A stretch of 64,000 nt of DNA from Chlorokybus atmophyticus (Eukaryota > Streptophyta > Chlorokybophyceae > Chlorokybales > Chlorokybaceae), in assembly GCA_009103225.1 (NCBI GenBank), contig RHPI01000008.1, positions 436,610-500,609 on the forward strand, read 5' to 3'. Positions 42,674-54,588 of the stretch are shown in pieces. A model generated the notes under the pieces. The model was given only the letters and a program-made list of their open reading frames with translations, was not told the DNA's origin and did no database searches. The position numbers and the translations under genes are program-made. The stretch's first letter is position 1, and the number at the start of each line of letters is the position of its first letter.

Positions 42674-43980
42674 AGCGCTTCCGCCACCCGGCCCGTGGGC
42701 TGCCACGTGGCAAGCTCTTTAGCTGCAAGAAAAGCCCACATGGATGGAAGCTTGCATGGTCTACTAGTCCTTCCGCTATTCTCCACACAGTATCTTCCGG
42801 AAGACAAGGTGCTTGATTGCTGGACATTCCGGACCGTCAAGTTGGGAGCCTGCGGGCTGTACGTGGTATATGGCTGCATTGCCAACGTGCGCATGCTTGC
42901 TTGCTTGACACCTTCGCTTGAATGCTTACGTGCTTGGCAGGTTGCTAGCTTGGTTGTAGATGCTGTACAATTGCTTGCTTGCTAGTTCGCTTGCCGAAGC
43001 TTGCTGGCTGACTTGCTTGCCTACTTGAATGCTAAACAGCTACTTGCTCGACTGACTGGCACCAAGCAGCTTGCGTTATTGTGTAGCTGCCTGCGTACTT
43101 GCTTGATTGATGCTTGCTTAGCTTAGCTTGACTGCGTTTTGCTGTTGAATGGTTGCTGGCCTGTTGCGGCGGCGGTGTGTCCGTGCGCGTGCCACCTGGC
43201 CGAAGCAAACGTGGAAGAGGCGAGGGTGGTGGCGTGGCTGCGAGGGTGAAAAAGCTGGAGTGGCGTGCTGCTGTCGTACACACATGCAGCAGGCGAGATT
43301 GCCCCCTCAACCTCTGTAGTGTGCCTTGCCAGTTTCTGGTGCTTTGCATTATGGTTTAATTTCGCGTCCCTGATTGCTTAACGTGTTTACAGACGCCTTG
43401 ACGTGAGGATGATTGGTTGTTGGCATGCACTTCTGTCTGCTTGATACGTCGTGAAGAAATCCACCTAACAGCACTGTATGATGCTTCTGGTTGAGTACAG
43501 AAGAAGAACTAGATCTCCGTTTTCTGTGTGCTGTCCCCTTGCTGTGAGCTTAAAGCTTGCACGACAGGGTGACTGATAGCCATGCGTGCAATTGAGGTTG
43601 ACGTGGTTACTTGTGTAACCCAGCAGGCGTTGGCTGTGGCTGTGTAACGTCCTGTGTCGATGGCGAAGGGCGAGCGCAGTTCCATGCGGCAACGTGCAAC
43701 ATGCAATTCAGCCATGCGGCATGCGGAGTGCTTGATTGTGTCGTTTGAAAGCGCCCAACTACCTGTTAGTTGACATAAGGTTGGGGAGGCAGCAGCAGCC
43801 CAGCCTAAGACGAGGATAAGATGTCACTATCACAGGTAAGTAGTGAAAGAGTCTTTACAATTCAGTATCATCCGCATCACATGGACAGTACGCATCACAC
43901 AAGGCGATGGTATTGTTATGGATATACAAGTTGCTTGCACAAAACGTCAAGCTACTGCAACGATAGCAGCTTGTTATAAA
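42674..43980. promoter_or_regulatory. Divergent region between Nudix and phospholipase genes
   Basis: About 1.3 kb between two 5' ends. From about 42890 to 43130 the sequence is a degenerate CTTG/GCTT tandem array. Short frames overlap on both strands and none is convincing. An ATG at 43821 followed by a good donor (CACAG/GTAAGT) might be a 5' exon of the phospholipase gene, but its phase does not fit the next frame. Confidence 0.4.
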
Positions 43981-46900
43981 ATGCAGGCAGTCAATGCAGC
44001 TCTTGGTGGTTGGACTCGCCGGCCGGACACATTCAAGCTGCGGCTGGTATATGCCATCAGGCGCGACAACGATGGAGGCAGTAGCCCAACAGCGCAAGCA
44101 AAAGCGCAGTTTGAGATTGAATGGCAGCCGTATGAAAGCGTATCCACTGTCATGCTGCGACTTGCTGCCAAGCGGTCCACCATTCTGCCTGCTCTTCTAG
44201 CCTCAGAGGTCAGCCAGTAATCGAGTATCGCAACTGTTTTGACAACTGCATGGCGTGTTTTCTTTTGCAAGGTAACCACATGCGCTTGGCAGTGTCCTAA
44301 TTTTTTTTGCATGCAGCGGCGAGTAGTTGTACAGCTTCAAACCCAACAGGATGGCAGTGTCGTGGTGGTTGCTGAGATGGAGCCACTGACTGCAGATCTG
44401 GTGGATGTTTCACTTCAGCGGGCTGCGGGCGCCACGGTCAGTTCTGTGGCCGATATGTGTTGGTGTAGATGCTGGGGCTTGTGATGGACTTAAATCCTGC
44501 AATAGCCATCATATAATCACGTGTGTTATTGTCTATCACAGCGCACAGTATCACTATGGGACGAGCCCGGGACCCTGTCCTCCATGTTTGAAGACACTGC
44601 ATTGGAGGTAAGTCAAACCTAATGTCCTAGATAGATTACAAACCTCTTGAGACTTCTAAAAGGCGTTGACACAAGTTGCTTGCATGCCTGAGCCATTCGT
44701 GCATGTTGTGTAGACTGTGCGGAGAGTTGTACTCGCGGAAGGTGTTGCGCGATTTTGGTCTGATCGCGCCATGGTGTGGCAGTCGCTGAAAAGCTTGAAT
44801 CTCGCGTCTTGCAACTTGGCAGTGAGTTCAAATTTGGCATAGCATGTGTTTGCGTATGTGCGCATAGGCATGCATGTGTTGCTGCAAGCCGCCACTCGAC
44901 GGCAGACTGAACTGGTTCGCAGGTTTTGCCTGTGGAGGTTGGAAGCCTTCCCGCTCTGCAGACATTGGTACTTGAAAACAATAAGCTGACAGCCTTGCCG
45001 GCAGAGTTAGGCCAGCTGTCAAACTTGGAGAACCTGAGCGTGGATCACAACTTGCTCGCGACTGTGCCCAATGAGCTGAGGCACTGCGCTCGCTTAAAGA
45101 TGTTGTCATTTGAGGACAACAAGCTCGTCACTCCTCTCCTGGACTTAAGGTCAGATTTTGCAGCTACACTAGACTTGCCTTGCGTTGTTGAATTGGTAGT
45201 TGAAAATTAATGTTCTCTAGGGCAATGACAAACTTGCACACGCTTCGACTGGTCATGAACCCGCTCGAGTACGTGCCAGAGATTGTGCCCTGTTTGCAGC
45301 TGCGGCACTTCACGCTTGCCAATGTGCGCATAAGCGGGGACGCCGCCATGAACCAAGTTAGCGTCACGCTGGATGACGCCGCCACAGCTGCAGCCGGCCT
45401 AACTTCCTCTATATTCACGTATGTGATGCGCGGTAGCGCATTGCGGATCAGCTTGCATTAGATGATAGTTGCAAACCTGCCAATGCCTTGCAGGCTGTAT
45501 GCACGGCACAATTGAGTATGTGCAGGTACACAAAGGCTCAGAAGTGGTCTTTGTTCTTCTCCATGATATTTCGATCATCTTGTTGCCAACACCCTTTGGT
45601 AGCCACGGCAATCACGATGGTGGCAGAAGACCGTGCCAGTTGTGCGGCTATAGTAGCACAGCCTGGAGCGGTCCAACGGCTGGTGTCAATGGCTCTTAGC
45701 GATAACCTCCACGTTGTGAACCAGGCTTGCACAACCCTCACGCATCTTGCTCAAGACCCAACGCTAGCGCGCAGGTGCGCACCTGTAGTGCAAAATTCTC
45801 CCTTGTGAAGCGTACTCTTTGCAGCAATTGCATCCTCTGTGATTGATTGTTTATCACTATGGGCGTCAAACCACTGACCCAAGTAGTAGTTATCATATAG
45901 GGTTCCCCAGTACAGTAATTGTACTCGTGCAGGCTGGTGGATGATGGCGCATTGTCGTTGGCCCAATCTTTGATCAAGTCAGAGAACGAGCGCACACAGG
46001 TTGCTTCTGTAAAACCGGGTTGTACACGTGTGACTTCATGTGTAGTGCCAGACTGCGTCTAACTCTCGTCGTCCACAGGTTAACGCTCTGCGGGTGATCT
46101 CCAGTCTTTCAGTGGCGTCCGATGACATGAGCGGCATGCTGCTCACTGAGGGGGTGATGCAACGTCTACAGAAGCTGTGCACCGTTGATTGCTTGGGTGT
46201 ACGCAGACACGCCCTCACTGCCCTCGGCAACTTTGCCTTCAGGTATTGCGTGTACAATTACAGGTCCTTGGCAGCATCCTGCTAACACAACCGGAGATCA
46301 TGGTGGTGTTCATGCGCAAACAACCTCCGCAAGGCGCGTATCAGCCTGCTGACTGTGGTGTCCTGTCCTCTATTTCGCAGCAATGAAAGCCGGCAGACCA
46401 TTCTGGAGCAACAGGGATTGAAGCGTGTGCTTGTCGAGCTCGCAACTGCAGACTCTCCAGAGGAAGAAAGCGGTTTAAAGCTGCAAAGTGTGGAACCGGA
46501 TGTCCAAATGCAAACGCCAGCAGAGGAGAAGATTGGAGTGATCGCCGCAGCAAGAAGGGCGCTGGCTATACTTGGAGAGAATGACGCGCTGTGCCAAGCT
46601 GTAAGACCAAGGCGGATGCCGACACGAGGAGTGCGTGTCCTCTCCCTAGATGGTGGCGGCATGCGCGGTGCGTTTTGTATTTATAAGAACCAAAGCAGTC
46701 AGCTGTGTACCCTCAGCTGCATGCTCTCTGTGGAAGCGTTTTTCAACAGCTAACACAAAAGGTTGATTGCCGCTGTGTAGGGATGGCGACTGTTCAAATG
46801 TTGCGACGCTTGGAAGAAGGTGCTCGTTGATTATGATGGATGGCGCTATTGTTGTGCTGTGTGCAATTTCGGCGATGATGATTGCTAGCTTTGAAAGAAC

Positions 46901-49900
46901 AGTGTCTGCAATCCTGCTGCAGGTACTGGCCGCAGAATATTTGAAATGTTTGACCTCATTTGCGGGACTTCAACGGGAGGCATCATGGCCACAGCAATTG
47001 GCGTCCGTAGAATGACCCTTGACGAGTGTGAAGACTTGTACAAGTACGTGCTCGATGGAAGCTGTGCTTAACACTACATTGTTACGAGCACATTCTTCAT
47101 GCTGACTTGCACAGTTCAAGTTGCAAAGCGACTTACAACATTGCCTGTGTGATCATAGGCAACTTGGCAAGGAGGTCTTCAAAGAGCAGGTGAACAAGGA
47201 AGAGGCGACACATACCGTCTCTTGGAGAGAGCGCCTTGACTCTCTGTACAAAAGCGGCACTCAGGTGTGTTGTCATGTGACAGCGCCATTAGCTGATCAG
47301 TCATTGCATTCACCATCCGTTTTGTTCAGCTTTTTACATGACCATCTTTCACTGCCGAGCAGGGCTTTCGAGTAGTGGTTCACGGCTCCAAACACAATGC
47401 TGCACATTTCGAAGAGCTGGTTCAGAATATATGCTCTGACTATCACATCGGCCGTCTGATTGACACAGCAATCCTTGACGGACCCAAGGTACGTGTCCAG
47501 CAAGTGGCTGCAAGCATACACAAGTGTACAAGCCCCGTAGTATGCACCTCTGTAAGACAGGTTTTGTTGATTGAAACGCATATTAGGTTTGCGTGGTATC
47601 AACAATTGTGAGTGTAACTCCGGCGCACCCGTTTGTCTTCCGCAACTACCAGCATCCTCCTGGCGCACCATCGTCGCGCCCATGGGATGCGTTGCAGATT
47701 GTAGCTGGCAGCACTGGCAGCAATGCTGCCACAGGACAGAAGGACAACGTGCCAGATGACTCCAGGCCTTATGCTTACATGGGCAGCTGCAAGCACCTCG
47801 TCTGGCAAGCCATACGAGCATCATCTGCCGCCCCATATTATCTCGATGACTTTGCACTGGACAACAATCGATGGCAGGTAATGCTCCACCAGGCATTGTA
47901 TTGTATACCTAGCCGTAATCCACTGTGACCTTGCTGCGCCTATTGAAGTGTGTTGCACACTGCATGTTTACAGGATGGTGCTATCACTGCAAACAACCCT
48001 GCAGTTGTTGCTATCAAGGAGGCGCGCACGTTGTGGCCGGACCTCCCGATTGAGTGTCTGGTGTCCGTTGGATCAGGAGTGGCACCTCCTAAAATCAGAG
48101 GGAAATCCTGGCGGTACATTGATACGGGCCAGGTCCATGCTTTGATACTTGTGTGCGCACAGTAATAACACGTATTGAAGTGTGGTATATTGCGCTTGTA
48201 AGCTCCCACACAGTCAGCTGATGTTACGCAATTGGTCTTTGTTGTGTTATCAGGTTTTAGTGGAAAGCGCCTGCTCCACTCACCGAACGGAAGAAGCTCT
48301 TGAGACTCTTCTACCTCTGTTACCAAACTTGTCCTACTACCGATTCAACCCTGTCGACGACAGGCAAGTGATGGTTTGTTCACTGGGCATCAGCGTGTGC
48401 ATCACACTCTGATGCCTCCAAAAGACCTATCTGTCATGCTTTCTGCAGGTGTGAAATGGAGATGGATGATACGGATCCACGAAGCTGGGAGCGTCTGCAA
48501 CAGGCTACCAAGGAGTATATTGAGCGCCTTGATAGCAAGTTCTCTGCCGCTTGCGTACAGCTTGTGGAGCCGTTCCACAGCTCAGCTGTCAAGGGCAACA
48601 ATGTTCTCACGCTCGGCAGCCGGTGCGCAGAACCCAACGTGCTTTGGCCTTATGTGCACAGCCAAGTGCTCAACATCCAATGTTGTCATTGCTTGGCAGG
48701 CGTGGCATGCTGCTGTTAACCGCTCCGCATGTTCTGATGCCGGAGAATGACGAGCTTGCTGCCCAGCTTCAAACTTTCTGCCAGCGGCATGCAGTTCCGT
48801 GGCAGCAAGTTGCATTGCCGCAAACAGTCGCTGCCTCTCGCCGTGCAAGCCGCGAAAACTCTGTTAGTCAGTCTCCTTCAACTCCACGGAGTGCTGCAGC
48901 TCATGTGAGTAATTTTTCTGTAAAATCCGTTAACATTATTTTATCTGTTCTACATCAAGTTGCAGGCAACACGCACACGCACACGCACACTCACACGCAC
49001 ATTTGTATAAGGTCATTTAAAGTAAGTTTGCTTGTTTCTTCCCTTCGTTTAATCGTGATCGCAAGAAGTTGACCTTGCAGGGAAGTGCATCCCTCGGCAC
49101 TCCAGATGGCCCCACCAGCGTGTTGCCAGCAGCCACACTTTCGCCGCTGCGGCTGGGTGACGCATCACTCAATGCCAGCGCATCTACACAGGTATTGCTG
49201 CCAAGAACATGTACAAACAAGTGCTCGTCCACTACTTTCTCTGAATTTGCGCATATGTGTGCCCGTGTGTGGTGTCACAGTCATTGCCACAGCCACCTGA
49301 CGTGGTCATGCACGTCTGTATAGAAAGGCAGCAGGCAAGCTGACAACACGCTCGCTGTCATGAACGATCTGTTGCAAGCACGGGGCGCAGATTCTGGTCT
49401 CCTGCATGTGCACGCTCACGGCACGTCAGCTGGACTGGTGCTGAGGTACGCAGTTCACCATCTCCCTTGATTGTGGAGTGCAATACATCAACTACGATAT
49501 GGTACATAGCGTCTGTCACGTGCAGTTGGCGGACGGACATGGTGGCCATCCCTGAGCCTAGTGAAGCCGCAACAACTTTCTTAGCAGCGGCAGCAGATGA
49601 AACTCCGTTTACCACAATGGCAGAGTTGTGCGACACTGCACCAGCCATAACCATCAGCGGCATACTGCATGTGTATGCTGGCAGACACACGCAGGTGAGC
49701 CTCGTCACGTGAAGCTGCTACTCCATCCTCCTCTGTTTACTGCTATTCCATCCTCCATGCACTGTGCTTTGCACTGGTGCTGGACTGCAAATCTGTTGGC
49801 AGGTGTTGGAAAATGGAGAGGAGATAGGCGCCTTCCTTTTCAGACGAGCGCTTCCGGCAGTTACTCTGGACGTGAACGCAGTGCACATGCTGGTAATGGC

Positions 49901-50325
49901 ATCCTCATGGTTTGGTAGCGCATGGCACACTTCATTGCTCTTGGCTTGGAGAGCTGACTACTATCTTGCTGCACTTGTACCTACAGACTGGCATCTGGCG
50001 CAACCGCATCATCACCGCCGACGGCTTTGTTCCATCACCGCTGGTGGAGGCCCTTGTGGCGTGTGGCGCAAAAGCAGTGATTGCACGGACTCATGCGCAG
50101 CCGCCAAAGGACTCAACATCTGTTTCGCAAGTCGTGCATGCGGCTGCGGGCGCCAGTGAGTTGACCCCTTCTCCTGGGAAGGATGTTGTGCAATTCTTCA
50201 CTGCCTTGAACAAGGCGCTGTTCGTGTATGATGAGGATGTCCAGACTGCGTTTGCGGCAGCCATGGATGCAGTGCCAGGTTGCAAACAGTATCGATGTCG
50301 TGTAAATGTTGACTTGAAACAGTAA
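43981..50325 (+). CDS. LRR-armadillo-patatin phospholipase A (plant pPLA-I type)
   Basis: Patatin-related acyl hydrolase of glycero- and galactolipids. Exons: 43981-44208, 44317-44436, 44542-44607, 44714-44821, 44923-45149, 45221-45418, 45526-45774, 45933-45999, 46079-46242, 46381-46667, 46783-46819, 46923-47043, 47159-47264, 47363-47488, 47587-47877, 47974-48132, 48254-48363, 48449-48622, 48700-48904, 49081-49191, 49324-49445, 49526-49694, 49803-49892 and 49987-50325. Order: N-terminal region, leucine-rich repeats (LPVEVGSLPALQTLVLENNK; LSNLENLSVDHN), armadillo-like helices (LHVVNQACTTLTHLA), then patatin: oxyanion loop DGGGMRG, nucleophile GTSTGG, and DGA with catalytic Asp in DGAITANNPA. 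The C-terminal extension follows Arabidopsis pPLA-I (ILHVYAGRHT; GIWRNRIITADG). Ser-Asp dyad intact. The intron after 48363 begins with GC. The start is chosen by alignment with the plant N-terminus. Confidence 0.95.
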
Positions 50326-50718
50326 ACTATGTTGTGGACTTGCGTGTAAAGATCTCAGACACTATCGTGCATCAAGTTGGTTGACAGGCGGTAGATTACA
50401 ACTGGTTGCTGAGGGTTTGTGCTGTCTGTTTGCGCATGGAAGTTGAGCAAATACAGCAGGACAATCTGGAAGGGGATGTTGCACACTACACCAATTGAGC
50501 AGATAGATTCTTGTTGCAATGATGTCGCATAGGAGCTGCTTAACAAGCAGCCGCTTGTCAAGCAGCTCTTCTGCGAGTTATGTATAGTGCATACTTGTGA
50601 AAGCAAACGAGGAGTAAGCTATGTGTGCTGTCGCATTGCACTGCAAGCTGCATGTAGCGTACAACAAGGAGTGTTTTCCTTCAACAATGATTTTGCTGTT
50701 TTGTGCGCAGACATATGT
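50326..50718. other. Convergent spacer, phospholipase and NDUFA5
   Basis: About 390 bases between two stop codons; no gene or repeat is seen. It contains both 3' UTRs. Confidence 0.5.
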
Positions 50719-51869
50719 CTATGCATTGGGGTGCTTGGCGTAGTACTCTTCTTCATTCACTATAAGCTCTATTTCACGACCCTCGGGAACCTCCCACGGC
50801 TTCCACTCTGCCAGACGAGCTTAGCAGACATCAAAACACACCCACACCATGCAAGACCATGGCTCCATCAGGCGCCACAACACGATCAGCCACAGTCACT
50901 TCAGCACCAACCAACGTTCAACATGACACACATACAGCAACATGTGGCTCCACCACGCGACAACTACGCAACCAATCACCCACCTGCCATCTTGGGAATC
51001 AGGCCGTGCTCGCCCTCAACGCTTCGAACCACCTCCTCTATCTGACCCAGCCCGATGCGGTTTTCAATCTACCCGCGCAGTGCATGAGTAAGTTGGTAGT
51101 TGTGTAGGACATATTCCAATGGCACGCATGCATGCATGTGTTGCCATCACCTCGTTGACGTCCTCCGACTCTTTGCACACTTTTAGGTAATGGTGTGCAA
51201 AGCCCTCTACACTTTTCCTGTATGTAACGTTGACATTGTTAAGTAGGAAAGGTATCAGCCAGGATGGCGATGCACTGTTCATGTTCACGTCAAGATCTGG
51301 TACCTCACCGAGGCATACACATTGGACGACAGAGTGAGCACAACTCGTAGCTTATAAACTGTCAACAGAACTAAAAAACACGATTGCACAGCCCTGACGT
51401 AGATGGTTTTGGCGTTGGACAGCAGCTACATGCAAGCATGCACATCACAATGCAAGTTGTTGAACCCCAACATGCCCCACCAATGCACACTCAAACACGC
51501 TCCTGTCCTGACCCTTGAACACAAGTACTCAACAGGCATAACCTAGCGCTCGCACCTGTACTGCGCGTCCTTGGGTATGTTGTGCGCTTCCAAGAGGTCC
51601 AGCGCTCTGCGGGCGGCGGCAATGAGCGCTCCCCTGCCGTCCTCAAGGACTGGCAGCCCGACGACGCCTGTGCTCTCCTTCACCTACGTACATGCAGAGG
51701 AATCAATGCAAAGCAGTCATGCAGCTGTAGGACAGAACTTCTGACTTCTTCTTATAGCTCAAGTGGCAATGCAAGCCTGCTTGATGGTCAGCTAATGTCT
51801 CCTCACCGCCGCCGCTGCTGCGGCCGTCGTGTGCAATCGCCGAGCGGCCGCCGCTGCCAGGCGCAGCAT
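50719..51869 (-). CDS. NDUFA5: Mitochondrial complex I subunit NDUFA5 (B13)
   Basis: Accessory subunit of NADH:ubiquinone oxidoreductase, at the peripheral arm in the matrix. Five exons in coding order: 51869-51807, 51683-51556, 51217-51151, 51068-50984 and 50807-50719, giving exactly 143 residues with all phases matching. Exon 1 is a classic presequence (MLRLAAAAARRLHTTAAA), basic and Ala-rich. Exon 2 begins KESTGVVGLPVLEDGR, matching the plant KQTTGIVGLDVVPNAR block. Exon 3 has HHYLKVCKESEDVNE (plant RHRLNVCKEEEDWE). Exon 4 has IENRIGLGQIEEVV (plant IEKRLGCGQVEELI). Exon 5 starts EWKPWEVPEG (plant EWDPWGVPDD). The protein stops soon after this conserved block and is somewhat shorter than the plant form. 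Confidence 0.96.
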
Positions 51870-52477
51870 GGCGTCCTCCTCCTGTTGCTGCTACTGCTGG
51901 CTGCCAGCAAGGTAGACGGCAATCAGGCCACAGACCAGGCCGCAGCCAGGCCAGAAAAACCCTAAAAAGCCTGGCGTAACGCATCGTATCTTGGTACACG
52001 TATCCGGGTTATCAAGTTACGTAGCTCAGGTTGACCCAGGTATGCGGTGACCCTGGACGGAAACTGTCCACCGCTTTCTGCCATGCGGTGGGCCGGTCAC
52101 CGGCTGCCCTTTCAGCGCAGAGTCAAATGCAGCGCTGCACTGCATTGAGGCGGCAGCCTGGCTGTGGGGGTGTCATCGTTGCTGTCCTCGTTGTCCACGT
52201 CGGCGTCGTCACTGACGTCAGGGGTGGGTCGATTATTGTTCCTCATTGCAGTGCCCCCACCCCCACCCCCCACCCATCTTTAAGGAGAGACAATCACTTG
52301 GGCCCAGGGCTGCGCCCCAATTGGGCTCTGATCTGGCCTCCTCCTGCTTGGGAAGTGTACAACCTGACTTGGTCAAAAACATTCACTGCTTCAAAGTGAG
52401 GGGCTACATTGCGCTTGGATTGGCAACCCCTTGTACAATTGTGAACAATTCGCATCACTTACATCACCCCACACGCA
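51870..52477. promoter_or_regulatory. Divergent region NDUFA5 / unrecognised gene
   Basis: About 600 bases between two start codons. It holds GGTGGG/CCACCC-rich sequence near 52240-52275. No specific element is identified. Confidence 0.35.
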
Positions 52478-54588
52478 ATGGCGCTGCACCTGGTCTTCAC
52501 CTCCTCCCGTCCCAGACTCGCATCAACAACAGCTTCAAGCAAGGGGGTGGTGCAGCAGCAGGACAGGACCAGCAGAGGACTGTTAGGAGTCACAGTATCA
52601 TCACCTACACTAAGACCCAGCAGCAGGTCCTGGACCCGGCCTGCGAGGTTTGTACAGCGGAGGACTGGGAGTGTGATAGTGGTGGCCTCGTATACTACGG
52701 GTGTGTCGGAGCATGAGCCCGAGGATGAGAAGATACGTGATGGAGGGAACGCGCCTATAAGGGAGCGTGAGGTATGCGTGTGTGAGGTCTGGCTGGTGGT
52801 GAGTTGTTGCAGCTGAGTGTGTTGTGCACAAAGCCGAGTTTCGTACGTGCTGTTGTTGCACACGACGTCCCAGTGTGTGCGCAGCGTCAGATTAGCACAT
52901 CACGAGTCAGACATATTAGCACATATGTGCGCACACGCGCGTGCGCAGGAGCGTGTGCACTCTATCGCTTGCAGACCGGCTGGTGAGCGTGCACGCGTGC
53001 GTTTATGTGTACACGCGCGCACGCGAAGGGGGGGGAGGGGCATGACAATGAGTTGCACACCAAAGAACACGAACACACCCACATGTGCACACTGAGTGCG
53101 TCCTGAAGTTCAAACCATCCGAGTACGCGCTGCATCTCGCACATCTGTTTGCTGGCATACGACCGACCAATCGACTGTGTATGTATCTGCACGTCAGTTG
53201 ATCACGATGAAGGAAGCTGTGCGGTCAGACTGCGCCAACGCCCGCCGCGCCATCCACAACGTCCGCAAGGTGAAGTACACAATACTCTACATCACGCTTG
53301 CTTGTGGTGGGTTCCGTGCGCGTGGGCGTGGGCGTCAGTGTGGGTGCGCGCATAGGCGCGTGTGCGTGTGGGTGCATGTGTGCGCGTGTGTGCGCATGAG
53401 TGTGCATTTCTATGCGTGCGTGTACGCTGGTACATGTGTATATGTTGTTCACCATACCAACAACACCTCATCGCCAGGTTGTAGACAGCGTATTCGCCGC
53501 CTCAGACCCCGACATCTCCGACTCCTTCCAAGACTTAATCTTCCACCGTGCTCGCGACCGCAAGCGTCGAGAGGAGTCGTCATTCACGCGTGACAAGCGA
53601 CTCTCCCACCTCAAGCAGTTGGTTATAATGAGTGTGGCGTGGGAGGCGGTGATGTGGGGCCTGCGGTCGATATCCGCGCTGTACAGACGGTGTTGGAGTC
53701 TGCGGCAAGGAGGCGGTGGTGTTTGTGATGTGGATGGTGGTGTGGGGGAGGAAGATGATGTTGATGGACATACCACAAGCCCAGCCAAGATGATGCACCA
53801 AGTGCTGCAGCGCGCGGAGATACGGCGCAGCGTGCTCAACCTCATCCAAGAGTTTGCCATCCAGGTGAGATTCAACCTGTTACTTGAACATGCGCGCGCG
53901 CGCATGCATATCACACACACTCGCGCACTCGTGCGCACGCTTACGCGCGTGCACATACCTGCATGCACAAGCATAAGCACACACGCAATCGTACATGCGC
54001 ATACTCGCAATCGTGTTGGTGGTGCATTGTATGACATGAACAACTTCTTTCTCCCTCCAGGGTGAGGACCACAACACGCGGGCCCGCAACCTGCGCAGAC
54101 TAGCCAGCGACATGAGTCAGCTGGCGACGCGCAACAGCAGTTACGCTGCTGCGCCCCGCACGGACCCGTTCCTCGACCTGCTGGGGACAAACAACCTCCT
54201 CACACCCTCGCTACTACCCGACCCCACCATATGGCGCTACTTTGGCCCAGGTAACAATGTTGTGTTGGTGTCACAGCTTTCGATCACGTCATGTGTGACA
54301 CACCTTGTGCACATTCACACATGCACATCCATGCCGAGTCGTGTGCACATACTAAAACTACACTGACACACATACGAGCACGCACACGTGCGCGCGCACA
54401 CACACGCATACACACGCACGCACGCACGCACGCACGCCTGATTACAAACAGTCTGTTACTCAACGTGTGGTTTGTCTCTGTGTTCAGATATTGGCACCGA
54501 GTTGGAGGCGTGCGCCGACGAGTTGATGGTTGTTGCCGTCGAGTTGCAGAACGTGTCGCGGATGCCATCGGACTACTTCGAGTATTGA
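52478..54588 (+). CDS. Unrecognised five-exon gene, 347 residues
   Basis: Exons 52478-52771, 53198-53269, 53478-53864, 54061-54250 and 54488-54588 join with fully consistent phase. The first exon reads like an organelle leader: MALHLVFTSSRPRLASTTAS, then Ser/Arg-rich sequence and a short hydrophobic VIVVAS before an acidic stretch. Exon 3 has a basic helix (HRARDRKRREESSFTRDKR), then a hydrophobic Trp-containing segment (VIMSVAWEAVMWGL) that could be amphipathic, and a Gly/Asp-rich linker. Exon 4 ends with LPDPTIWRYFGP, which looks conserved; exon 5 gives ELEACADELMVVAVELQN. No known domain is recognised. Plastid or mitochondrial targeting is an inference from composition. An alternative start is the ATG at 53207 in exon 2, which would remove the leader. 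Confidence 0.6.
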
